Assembly (NCBI GenBank): GCA_027485285.1
Contig: JAIXRH010000123.1
Location: forward strand, 47,632-111,631
DNA from: Comamonadaceae bacterium
Lineage (GTDB): Bacteria; Pseudomonadota; Gammaproteobacteria; Burkholderiales; Burkholderiaceae_C
Length of the DNA stretch: 64,000 bases
Direction of reading: 5' to 3'
The position numbers and the translations under genes were made by a program. Below, in pieces: positions 8,479 to 16,532 of this stretch (position 1 is its first letter; every line of letters starts with the position of its first letter). The notes under the pieces are model-generated. The model worked only from the letters and a program-made list of their open reading frames with translations, was not told where the DNA came from and ran no database searches.

Positions 8479-9498
8479 TTATTTGCTTTGACAAACAACC
8501 TGTTGTGCTTGTGATGGGTTTCGCAGATGTGTCTGAGGCATTTTTTGAATCCATTGGGTGATGTCTTCCAAAGTTTCTCGGGCGCTCAGTTGGCGCGTCA
8601 GCATATGCCAACCCTCTTTGTAAATGAGGGTGTCGGTTTGATGCGTCACAGATGCAGCGCCATTTAAGTGGGTCAACCAGTCGCACACCGGTTGCGGCGG
8701 AATTATTTTGTCGCGCAAACCGTACAACAACAAGGTGCGCTGAGGAGGGAATTTAGTTTGGTTTTGGGCGCGCCCCATGAGTTCGGTCAGCCCAGCCAAG
8801 CCGCTAACTCGGGCAGCTTTGATGACCAACGGGTCGCGGCTGAGATCGCGAGAGACTTCGGGGTCATCGGTGGGACGAATGCCTAGCGAGGGCAGGCCAC
8901 GGCCCGTCAAGCTCATGTCTGGTGCGATCAGATTCATGGTGTACAGGCTCAGGCGTTGGTACAAGGGCATGCTTTGAGCCCCCCAGACAGCAGGGGCTTT
9001 GAGGATGAGTTGGTCTGCCGCAAGGCCAGGTGTTTCGCTGGCCGCCACCAGCAACACAGCGCCTCCCATGCTTTCGCCGATCACCGTCAAAGGGAAATCA
9101 GGATGGCGCTCATGCAGTTGTGCGGCGATGTGGCGCAAATCGTCGACCAACGCTTGAGATCCAGGCCAAACTCCAGGCAGTCGGTTGGCACCAAAGCCGC
9201 GTTGATCATAGGCATACACCGTGGCCTGAGTTTCAGCGCTCAGGTGCTGCGCCAAGCGCTCAAACGATTTGCTGTAGTCGTTAAAGCCATGCACCCCAAG
9301 CACGATGTGCTGAGGCTTGTCGTGGTGCCAGATGCGTGCTGCCAGTTTGGAGCCATCCGCAACATTGAAGTGCGAGAGGCGAGGTGGCTGAGGACTGCTT
9401 GGTGTGGATTTGTCAGCAGCCAAGGCTTGCGATGAAGGCGCAAAGTAAACCGCCACCACAGAGATCAATGCTGTGGCGAACCAATGCTTGAGCCTCAT
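8479..9498 (-). CDS. Exported alpha/beta hydrolase (lysophospholipase/S33-like)
   Basis: The ATG at 9498 gives 339 residues with a good signal peptide (RLKHWFATALISVVAVYF, then SSQALAA), so the protein should be periplasmic or lipid-facing. A TTG 26 codons upstream would bury the signal and is rejected. The catalytic serine lies in VIGESMGGA (Ser143), the oxyanion-hole strand is LGVHGFNDYSKSF, and a late histidine occurs in KEGWHMLTRQ. This pattern matches the serine aminopeptidase/lysophospholipase group. The substrate is unknown. It lies 87 bp downstream of the Cox-type large subunit and may be read through from it. Confidence 0.8.
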   Translation of the reverse strand: MRLKHWFATALISVVAVYFAPSSQALAADKSTPSSPQPPRLSHFNVADGSKLAARIWHHDKPQHIVLGVHGFNDYSKSFERLAQHLSAETQATVYAYDQRGFGANRLPGVWPGSQALVDDLRHIAAQLHERHPDFPLTVIGESMGGAVLLVAASETPGLAADQLILKAPAVWGAQSMPLYQRLSLYTMNLIAPDMSLTGRGLPSLGIRPTDDPEVSRDLSRDPLVIKAARVSGLAGLTELMGRAQNQTKFPPQRTLLLYGLRDKIIPPQPVCDWLTHLNGAASVTHQTDTLIYKEGWHMLTRQLSARETLEDITQWIQKMPQTHLRNPSQAQQVVCQSK

Positions 9499-9585
9499 CC
9501 CCAAACGGGTTTGACACAAGCATTGGGGTCGTTTGCTCCGTTCTGTGTGCGGTGTTTGCTTCAATGCTGCGTTCAATGATGCCTA

Positions 9586-12003
9586 TCAGCGTAGCTTACC
9601 CAAAGCGCGCAGCACCTTTTGTGGTGTGATGGGCTGAGAGAACACATGTGCGTCAAAGGGTGACATCGCATCGTTGATGGCATTCATCACAGCTGCAGGC
9701 GCGCCGGCGGTGCCCGCTTCACCGGCGCCCTTGGCGCCTAGTTTGGATGTGGCAGTTGGGGTCTGAACGTGTGCCACCTCAATGTCGGGCATCTCTGCAG
9801 ACATGGGCACCAAATAATCGGCCATGCTGGCATTGACCATCAAACCGCTGTCATCGTAAAGACATTCCTCGAGCAATGCGCCGCCTATGCCTTGCACGAT
9901 CGCACCTCGCATTTGTTCATCAACCAGCATCGGGTTGAGTACGCGACCGCAGTCCTCGACGGCCCAGTGCTTGAGCAATTTGACAAAGCCTGTTTCCACG
10001 TCCACTTCAACGTAAGACGCCTGCACGCCGTTTGTAAAGATGAAAGGGAAGTCTCGCTGTGCGTAATGCCGCGTGACCATGAGCTCTGGCGTGAAGTCCG
10101 CCGGGAGGGTGTCGGATCGAAAATAGGCGACACGCCCCAACTCAGCCAAGGGTAGGAGATCTTGCCCACTGCTCGCGTCAACAACCCTGTCGCGTCGCAC
10201 CGCCAAAGTATTGCTGTCGCGCTTGAGGATGACGGCAGCCACTTTGAGAATGTTGTCTCTCAGCGCTTGCCCTGCTAGCAACACAGCTTCGCCTCCAATA
10301 CCGGCTCCGCGGGAGGCCCAAGTGCCGCCGCCATAAGGCGTGGCGTCCGTGTCGCCCGTGACCACGCGGACTTTGCTGATATCGACCCCGACGGCATCGG
10401 CAGCGATCTGCTGATAAATGCCCTCAGTGCCTTGGCCTTGCTCGCCCACACCAATCAGAACCGTGATGTGACCCTCTGGATCTAGGCGAATCGTCGCGCC
10501 GTCTTGGGAGGCAATGCGGGCACCACCGACGCCGTAAAAAGCAGCGCTCGGGTTGGTGAGCTCAATGACTGTGGCAAAGCCAATGCCTCTGAATACGCCT
10601 TGCTTGCGCAATGCGGCCTGTTCTACCCGAAGCGCGTCATAGTTCATGAGCTCACGAAGCTTTTGAAGGCAGGCCTCATGGGAAAGAATTTCCAACTTGA
10701 TGCCCGAGATACCAGCAGTTGGATAGGCATTGTCGGGAATCACATTGAGTTCACGAATCCGTAAGGGGTCCATGCCGATTTTTTGTGCTGCTAAGTCCAC
10801 CAGAGCTTCGGTCACCGCGCAGGCGATAGGGTGCCCCACGCCGCGGTACTGGCAGGTGGGCGTTTTGTTTTGGAACACGACATCGAGCTTGGCTCGGTAA
10901 TGCTTGTGCTTGTATGGCCCTCCCACCAGATTGACCACTTGGTTGCCTTCAATGGCGCTGGTGCGCGGGAACATGGAGTAGGGCCCAATGCCTGTGAGAT
11001 CCTGCATGTCAAAGCCCAAAATTTCACCGTCGCGGTTCACCGCAATGCGAGCTTGGATGAAGTGGTGCCTTGCATGTATATCGCTGGTAAAGCTTTCCAG
11101 TCGATCGGCCACAAATTTGACCGGACGGCCCAAGATGATGGAAAGCGCCACAGTCGCAAAATCGTCTGGATAAGCATGAACTTTGATGCCAAAGGAGCCG
11201 CCGACATCCTTGCACACGACGCGAATGGCGCTGGCGGGCAAATTGAATTGGCGACCGTAAAGGTCTTGCATCATGTGCGGGGCTTGGCACGAGTGGTACA
11301 CCGTCAAGCGCTGTTCCGCTGGACTCCAATGTGCGATTTGCGCGCGGGGTTCTAGCGTCACACCCGTGTGGCGTCCAAACTCAAAATCAATTGCCGCGAC
11401 GACGTCAGCCTTGGCAAAAGTCTCATCGACTTGACCCACATCGAGAGAGCGTGTGAAACACAGGTTATCGCCAAGCTCTGGATGGATCAAGGGCGTGGAA
11501 GGCTCCAAGGCGCGTTGCATGTCAGTGGCAGCTGGCAACTCTTCCCAGTCGACCTCCACATAAGCCAAAGCGTCCTCTGCTTGGGCTCGCGATTCTGCAA
11601 CCACCGCCACCACGGGCTCACCCTGCCAGCAGGCGCGTTCTAGCGCGAGAGGGTATTGCGGTGCCGATTTCATGCCGGCCAAGTGGCTCAGGGTTGCTAC
11701 CCAAGGTTGGCAGACCTTGGCCAAGTCTTGTCCGTCCGCCACCAGCAGCACGCCGGGCATGGCACGCGCAAACTCTGAGTTCACAGACTTGATCCGCATG
11801 TGCGCAACTGGGCTGCGCCAGAACACCACATGCCCCATGCGCGGTAACTCAATGTCGTCCAGGTACTGGCCCAAACCTTGGGTCAGCCGTTCAATGCCAC
11901 CTCGGGGAACTGAGGTACCGATGTAGCGCTGGTCATCACTGACAGGGGATAGCGGTGACGTGTGGTCCACGCTGGGTTCAAGGTTGACGGTATCGCGCTT
12001 CAT
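9586..12003 (-). CDS. Molybdopterin large subunit of a CoxL-type (form II) hydroxylase
   Basis: The 805-residue protein belongs to the xanthine oxidase family. It would bind Mo-molybdopterin cytosine dinucleotide. Motifs: GLGQYLDDIELPRMGHVVF at the N-terminal domain, VCKDVGGSFGIK, GVGEQGQGT, and the catalytic-base motif GAKGAGEAG with Glu about residue 762. The active-site loop reads QYRGVGHP (around residue 385) rather than the AYRCSFR of true CO dehydrogenase, so it is a form II-type hydroxylase of unknown organic substrate. It overlaps the [2Fe-2S] subunit by 4 bp and ends a CoxG-M-S-L gene order. Confidence 0.87.
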   Translation of the reverse strand: MKRDTVNLEPSVDHTSPLSPVSDDQRYIGTSVPRGGIERLTQGLGQYLDDIELPRMGHVVFWRSPVAHMRIKSVNSEFARAMPGVLLVADGQDLAKVCQPWVATLSHLAGMKSAPQYPLALERACWQGEPVVAVVAESRAQAEDALAYVEVDWEELPAATDMQRALEPSTPLIHPELGDNLCFTRSLDVGQVDETFAKADVVAAIDFEFGRHTGVTLEPRAQIAHWSPAEQRLTVYHSCQAPHMMQDLYGRQFNLPASAIRVVCKDVGGSFGIKVHAYPDDFATVALSIILGRPVKFVADRLESFTSDIHARHHFIQARIAVNRDGEILGFDMQDLTGIGPYSMFPRTSAIEGNQVVNLVGGPYKHKHYRAKLDVVFQNKTPTCQYRGVGHPIACAVTEALVDLAAQKIGMDPLRIRELNVIPDNAYPTAGISGIKLEILSHEACLQKLRELMNYDALRVEQAALRKQGVFRGIGFATVIELTNPSAAFYGVGGARIASQDGATIRLDPEGHITVLIGVGEQGQGTEGIYQQIAADAVGVDISKVRVVTGDTDATPYGGGTWASRGAGIGGEAVLLAGQALRDNILKVAAVILKRDSNTLAVRRDRVVDASSGQDLLPLAELGRVAYFRSDTLPADFTPELMVTRHYAQRDFPFIFTNGVQASYVEVDVETGFVKLLKHWAVEDCGRVLNPMLVDEQMRGAIVQGIGGALLEECLYDDSGLMVNASMADYLVPMSAEMPDIEVAHVQTPTATSKLGAKGAGEAGTAGAPAAVMNAINDAMSPFDAHVFSQPITPQKVLRALGKLR

Positions 12004-12485
12004 GCCAGTGCCTCCTGACGTTGCTGCAGGACGTCACAGATGGCGTCTACGATGGCTTGGTAGCCGGTACAGCGACAGTAATTGCCTGAAATCCAATCAC
12101 GCACCTCGCCGCGCGTGGCGTTTGGAAGGGTCTCCAGCAGCTCTTTGGCTGCCATCAGCATGCCCGATGTGCAAAAGCCACATTGCAAAGCGTTGCGACG
12201 GACAAAAGCTTCTTGCAGATCGCGGATGATGCCCGTCGCGCTCAGGCCCTCAATGGTCTGCACCTGCCCACCGTCGGCTTGGACGGCCAAGGTCAGGCAG
12301 CCACGCACAATCTTGCCGTCGAGTTCAACCGTGCAGGCGCCGCAAACGCCGTGTTCGCAGCCCAAGTGGCTGCCTTTGAGTCCCAGGTCATCGCGCAAGA
12401 AATCCACCAGATGGGTACGTGGCTGCACACTGCATTGGTGCGCTTTGCCGTTGACAGTGACTTTGATGGGGTAGAGATCAGCCAT
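12000..12485 (-). CDS. [2Fe-2S] small subunit of the CoxL-type hydroxylase
   Basis: The 161-residue protein has the two clusters of the xanthine oxidase small-subunit family. Cys43, Cys48, Cys51 and Cys63 (CEHGVCGACTV and RGC) form the plant-ferredoxin-type site. Cys102, Cys105, Cys137 and Cys139 (QCGFCTSGM and NYCRCTGYQ) form the helical site near the molybdenum cofactor. It passes electrons from the Mo centre to the FAD subunit. The gene is 18 bp after the FAD subunit and overlaps the large subunit (ATGA), which implies translational coupling. Confidence 0.92.
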   Translation of the reverse strand: MADLYPIKVTVNGKAHQCSVQPRTHLVDFLRDDLGLKGSHLGCEHGVCGACTVELDGKIVRGCLTLAVQADGGQVQTIEGLSATGIIRDLQEAFVRRNALQCGFCTSGMLMAAKELLETLPNATRGEVRDWISGNYCRCTGYQAIVDAICDVLQQRQEALA

Positions 12486-12503
12486 GGTTATTTCCTTGTC
12501 GGC

Positions 12504-13361
12504 TTAGACGTTAACGGAATGGGGCAGCATGCGCTGCAACAGCACACCGATCAGGTGACGTTTGGTGTCTGGCGTGTTGGTGAGGTCGGGCAGCGGATCG
12601 ACTTCCTCACGCAGGCATGCCACGGCATCCGCCACCAGGTTGGCGTCCAGCGCGCGGCCTTCAAGCAGCGCCTCGGTTTTGCGTGCACGCAGTGGGGTAG
12701 CGTCCAAACCCAGAAGCGCAATGCGTAAGCCGCGCAGCGCAGCGCCTTCACGGCGTGCCGTAGCGGCCATGCCAACGATGGCGTAATCGCCGTGGCGGCG
12801 CGCCAATTCGCTGAAGCCAAACCAATGGTCTTTTTGCGCCAACGGGAGTTCGCAAGCGATCAGCAGCTCGTCGGGCTGCAGGGCAGTGCTGTAGAGGCCC
12901 GTGAAAAAATCGTCAGACGCAATTCGGCGTTCGCCTTGCGGCCCTTGTGCGATCACGGTACCACCCAAAGCCAGCAAGCAGGTGGGCCATTCAGCGGCCG
13001 GGTCGGCATAGGCAATGGAGCCACCCCAAGTTCCGCTGTTGCGAATGGCACGGTGTGCAATGTGGGGCGCTGCCGCCTTCAAAAGAGGGGCGTGTTGCGC
13101 CACCAATTCGCTGAACTCAATCTCGGTATGCGTGACCAAGGCACCTATGCGCAGTGCATCGCCGTGCAAGCGGATCCCTTTCAGTGACTCAATACCCGTG
13201 ATATCAATCACCCACTGGGGCTCAGACAAGCGCATGTTGAGGGTGGCCATGAGCGTTTGGCCGCCGGCGAGCAGGCGGGCGTCATCGCCATGCGCTTGCA
13301 GCAAATCAATGACCTGACTGATTGCTTTGGGCTTGATGTAGTCAAAAGAAGCTGCTTTCAT
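12504..13361 (-). CDS. FAD-binding medium subunit (CoxM-type)
   Basis: The 285-residue protein is the normal size for the FAD subunit of CO dehydrogenase-type enzymes. FAD-binding signatures are LLAGGQTLMATLNMRL near residue 30 and NSGTWGGSIAYADPAAEWP near residue 110. The C-terminal domain (DLTNTPDTKRHLIGVLLQRM) is also typical. It accepts electrons from the [2Fe-2S] subunit. It follows the CoxG-like gene by 28 bp and precedes the small subunit by 18 bp in one operon. Confidence 0.9.
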   Translation of the reverse strand: MKAASFDYIKPKAISQVIDLLQAHGDDARLLAGGQTLMATLNMRLSEPQWVIDITGIESLKGIRLHGDALRIGALVTHTEIEFSELVAQHAPLLKAAAPHIAHRAIRNSGTWGGSIAYADPAAEWPTCLLALGGTVIAQGPQGERRIASDDFFTGLYSTALQPDELLIACELPLAQKDHWFGFSELARRHGDYAIVGMAATARREGAALRGLRIALLGLDATPLRARKTEALLEGRALDANLVADAVACLREEVDPLPDLTNTPDTKRHLIGVLLQRMLPHSVNV

Positions 13362-13389
13362 TGGGGCGCACTTTCAAGAAGTCAATAAA

Positions 13390-14025
13390 TCAGGAGCCGA
13401 GCAAGGAGCCTAGCCAAACGCCGAAACCTGTAGATAAGGCACCTAAAACAAACCACAGAACCCGTGTGGCCTCAATGCTAGACGCCGATGGGCTTGCAGC
13501 AGCGGGGGCAGGAGAGTTGGTGGCGACTGAAGCTGCTTCGCTCTTGGGGCCCGCTTGGCTCGCATGGGCCAAATCTGGGGCTGCACCGTCCGCCATCTGC
13601 TCATTGAAAGCCTTGAAAAACTGGTCGGCCATTTGTTTGGCCGCGGCGTCGATCATGCGGCCACCCACCAGACCCAGCTTTCCGCCAATTGCGGCCTGAG
13701 CGGTGTAGCGCAAACGCGTGCCGTCTGATTCGTCGGTCAGTTCAACATTGGAATGGCCCTTCGCCATGCCAGCTGCTCCCCCTGAGCCTTGGAAGCGCAA
13801 AACGCAGCCTTCATTGGGACGAATGTCTTCCATACGCACGTGACCCACAAAGCGAGCACGCACGGGACCAACTTTGACGGCTACACGTGCTGTCCGCTCG
13901 GTAGGGCTGGTGGCCTCCATGCCCTCACAACCTGGGATGCAACGCGTCAAGACAGCGGGGTCGTTAAGTCCAGCCCACACCTTGTCTCGTGGCGCATTGA
14001 TCAGAATGTCTCCACTTAATTCCAT
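13390..14025 (-). CDS. CoxG-like SRPBCC protein with C-terminal membrane anchor
   Basis: The 211-residue protein starts with the SRPBCC/CoxG fold (SGDILINAPRDKVWAGLNDP, PGCEGME, IGGKLGLVGGRMIDAAAKQM). An Ala/Ser-rich linker follows, and then a single hydrophobic segment (VLWFVLGALSTGFGVWLGSL) near residues 188-208. CoxG is known to recruit the mature hydroxylase to the membrane in CO-oxidising bacteria. Its place at the head of the subunit genes suggests the same docking role here. The start is supported by a GAGG site before ATG. Confidence 0.85.
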   Translation of the reverse strand: MELSGDILINAPRDKVWAGLNDPAVLTRCIPGCEGMEATSPTERTARVAVKVGPVRARFVGHVRMEDIRPNEGCVLRFQGSGGAAGMAKGHSNVELTDESDGTRLRYTAQAAIGGKLGLVGGRMIDAAAKQMADQFFKAFNEQMADGAAPDLAHASQAGPKSEAASVATNSPAPAAASPSASSIEATRVLWFVLGALSTGFGVWLGSLLGS

Positions 14026-14186
14026 GCCATCAATCCTCGAGTTTTCAGGTTTTTTTATTGATGCAACAGTTTAGTTTGTGAGGAGGCCCATCGCCATAGG
14101 TGTGTCCACTGAGCGTCCCTTGTTTTGAGGCTTGAGTTTCTCAAAAGTTGCGGGTAAAGCCCGATTAAATTACATAAATCATCATG

Positions 14187-15521
14187 TTAAGCGTCTACTT
14201 GATACGACTTGAGACGGTCTAGCGTTTTATGAAATCTCAACAAAAGCTCATGTACTTCGGCCTCAGAAATGATCAGTGGAGGGCAAAAGGCAATGGTGTC
14301 GCCAATGGCACGCACAATCAATCCTTCTGACTCTGCAATGCGCGCACATTCTCGACCATACTTTGGCAAAAGTTCGACCCCTGCTAACAGTCCGATCCCT
14401 CGAACCTCTTTGACCAAAGGGTGATTCTGAAGTTGTTTCAGCCCGTTCAATAGGCTTGGACCCACCTGTTGCACATGAGCGACGATATTGAGTTCTTCAT
14501 AGATTTTGAGGGTCTCTAAGGCGACGGCTGACGCTACCGGATGGCCTGAATAAGTCATGGTCAATCCAAACAGACCTAGCTCACCACTTTGGCGCTCAAT
14601 GGCCTCATAAACACGGGGGCCGATCATGAGTGCCGAAATGGGAATGTAGGCACTTGATAAGGCTTTTGCGCAGATCAAAAGATCCGGTTGAAGCTTCATG
14701 GTGGTCGAGCCAAACATCTCCCCGGTTCGCCCAAATGCTGTGACGACCTCGTCGCACACCAACAAGATGTCGTGTTTTTTCAAAAGTAATTGCAGTTGCT
14801 CGTAATAACGAGCGGGCGGCACAACAATGCCCCCTGCGGCCATCACGGGCTCAACAAAAAATGCCGCGATGGTGTTGGCACCTTCCGTATCGATGAGGCG
14901 TTCAATATCGGCAATCAGCCGATCGCTGAAGGTTTCTTCGGATTCACCTTGTGTCGCATTGCGCGTGAAGTGCGGCGTTGTCACATGCAAAAAACCTGGC
15001 AACGGTAGATTGAATTTGTCATGTGCGTAGCTAGCCCCTGTCAGGCTTGCTGCAGCAATCGTGTTGCCGTGATAAGCCAGATGGTGAGAGATAAATTTCT
15101 TTTTTGCAGGCTGCCCCAATGCGTTCCAAAAATACCAACTGAGACGCGCCGCACAGTCAATAGCCTCAGACCCAGTGCTCGCAAACCAAATTCTGGACAT
15201 GGGCGCTGGCGCCATAGATAAAAGCTTTTCGGCCAAAGCGATCACTGGCGGGTGACTCTTATGGTTCGTCAGTGGGTAATAAGCGAGCGTCATCATTTGT
15301 TGATGAGCCACATCGGCAAGACGTTGATTGCCATACCCCAGAGCGATGCACCACAAGCCAGACATGGCCTCGATGTATTCGCGCCCATGAATATCTCGAA
15401 CCCATACGCCTTTGCCAGACTCAATCACGCTGGCGCCGCGCTTGGCATGCAACGATAGATCCGTCAGACCATGCACAACGGCCTGGGCATCTCTGGCTTG
15501 AAGAGAGTCGATGTCCGACAT
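14187..15521 (-). CDS. Class III (omega) aminotransferase
   Basis: The 444-residue PLP enzyme matches fold-type I class III transaminases that move amino groups from omega-amino acids or amines. Visible motifs are the N-terminal VIESGKGVWVRDIHGREYIE, the cofactor-binding STGSEAIDCA, the strand LLVCDEVVTAFGRTG with the pyridine-binding Asp, and the Schiff-base Lys in ICAKALSSAYIPISA. It lies 61 bp after the reductase gene and downstream of hyuAB, so it may act on an amino acid released by that enzyme. Beta-alanine/omega-amino-acid:pyruvate aminotransferase is the nearest described type. Confidence 0.88.
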   Translation of the reverse strand: MSDIDSLQARDAQAVVHGLTDLSLHAKRGASVIESGKGVWVRDIHGREYIEAMSGLWCIALGYGNQRLADVAHQQMMTLAYYPLTNHKSHPPVIALAEKLLSMAPAPMSRIWFASTGSEAIDCAARLSWYFWNALGQPAKKKFISHHLAYHGNTIAAASLTGASYAHDKFNLPLPGFLHVTTPHFTRNATQGESEETFSDRLIADIERLIDTEGANTIAAFFVEPVMAAGGIVVPPARYYEQLQLLLKKHDILLVCDEVVTAFGRTGEMFGSTTMKLQPDLLICAKALSSAYIPISALMIGPRVYEAIERQSGELGLFGLTMTYSGHPVASAVALETLKIYEELNIVAHVQQVGPSLLNGLKQLQNHPLVKEVRGIGLLAGVELLPKYGRECARIAESEGLIVRAIGDTIAFCPPLIISEAEVHELLLRFHKTLDRLKSYQVDA

Positions 15522-15582
15522 GAGCGGCCTTTCAATATTGGCTATGTTTTAGAACTTTTTTAAGTTTAGGGTCGTCAAAAAT

Positions 15583-16476
15583 TTAGCTTTTGGAGCGTGT
15601 GATGCCGTTGCGGTGTTCCATCACTGCACAGACCGAAGCGGTGTCTTGCATTTCAAACCCTTGCTCAATCGCTTCGTCATGGATCTTGGCGGCCAGATGA
15701 AACAAGGGCGTATCTGCTGCAAGCGTGTCGATGTACCCACTGATGATCGAAATGTCTTTGTGCATCAGGCGGTGGGTGGCCGAGAGCCCAGTTTGGTAAT
15801 CCCCAGCCACCATCATTGGCCCCCTCACTTCTAGGATGCGTGAGCTGCCGGCACCGCCAAAGAGCGCCTTGTAGGCTGACTCTGGCGTGATGCCAGCCTT
15901 CTGCGCAAAGGCAAACGCTTCAGCGGTGGACACATTGTGGATGGTCACCAGCAGGTTGGCGACGTACTTCATCTTTGAGCCGTTGCCAAAAGCCCCCAGA
16001 TCATGGGTGAGGCGACCAATGCCTGCGAAGACCGGCATCATCCTCTCCACGCCCTGTGCGTCACCGCTGGCAAACACAATCAGGTCGCCCTTGGCCGCTT
16101 GCGCACCGGTTCCACTGACGGGGGAGTCCAGCAAGGTGCCGCCCGCCGCTTGCAGGGTTTGCATGGCCTGCACTTTGTCTTTCATGGCCAGCGTGCAGGT
16201 GTCAGCCACCACAATTTCCCGAAGTCGCGGACCCAGCCCCGCCAACTCGGTCATCACTTGATGCAAAGCCTGTGGACTTGGTAATGACGTGATGATTTCT
16301 GTGCACAGTGATGCCACGTCTACCGCTGATTTTCCGGGCTGCATGCCCTCAGCCTGAAGCTCTTGAACTCGCGCGGTGTCCAGGTCATAGCCGACCACCT
16401 GAAAGCCATTTTTTAATAAATTACGGACATAGGCTGAGCCCATGATTCCCAGACCGATGACGCCGACTGTTTTCAA
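15583..16476 (-). CDS. 3-hydroxyisobutyrate-dehydrogenase-like NAD(P) oxidoreductase
   Basis: The family motif TVGVIGLGIMGSA should sit right at the N-terminus. A TTG at 16476 has an AAGGAG ribosome-binding site exactly 6 bases upstream and gives 297 residues, so it is preferred over the GTG at 16491 that the site itself overlaps. Other motifs are the substrate loop DSPVSGTGAQAAKG and the catalytic Lys in NGSKMKYVANLLV. The family interconverts beta-hydroxyacids and semialdehydes (hydroxyisobutyrate, tartronate semialdehyde, succinic semialdehyde). Next to an aminotransferase it could reduce or oxidise the semialdehyde product. Confidence 0.85.
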   Translation of the reverse strand: MKTVGVIGLGIMGSAYVRNLLKNGFQVVGYDLDTARVQELQAEGMQPGKSAVDVASLCTEIITSLPSPQALHQVMTELAGLGPRLREIVVADTCTLAMKDKVQAMQTLQAAGGTLLDSPVSGTGAQAAKGDLIVFASGDAQGVERMMPVFAGIGRLTHDLGAFGNGSKMKYVANLLVTIHNVSTAEAFAFAQKAGITPESAYKALFGGAGSSRILEVRGPMMVAGDYQTGLSATHRLMHKDISIISGYIDTLAADTPLFHLAAKIHDEAIEQGFEMQDTASVCAVMEHRNGITRSKS

Positions 16477-16532
16477 TTGAAGCTCCTTCACGGTTGCCAG
16501 TTTTACAAGTTAAATCTTAAGCAAGGGCAACA

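Noticed and set aside
9586-13361. True aerobic CO dehydrogenase (coxMSL)
   Set aside because: The large subunit has QYRGVGHP in the active-site loop and lacks the cysteine-containing form I motif.
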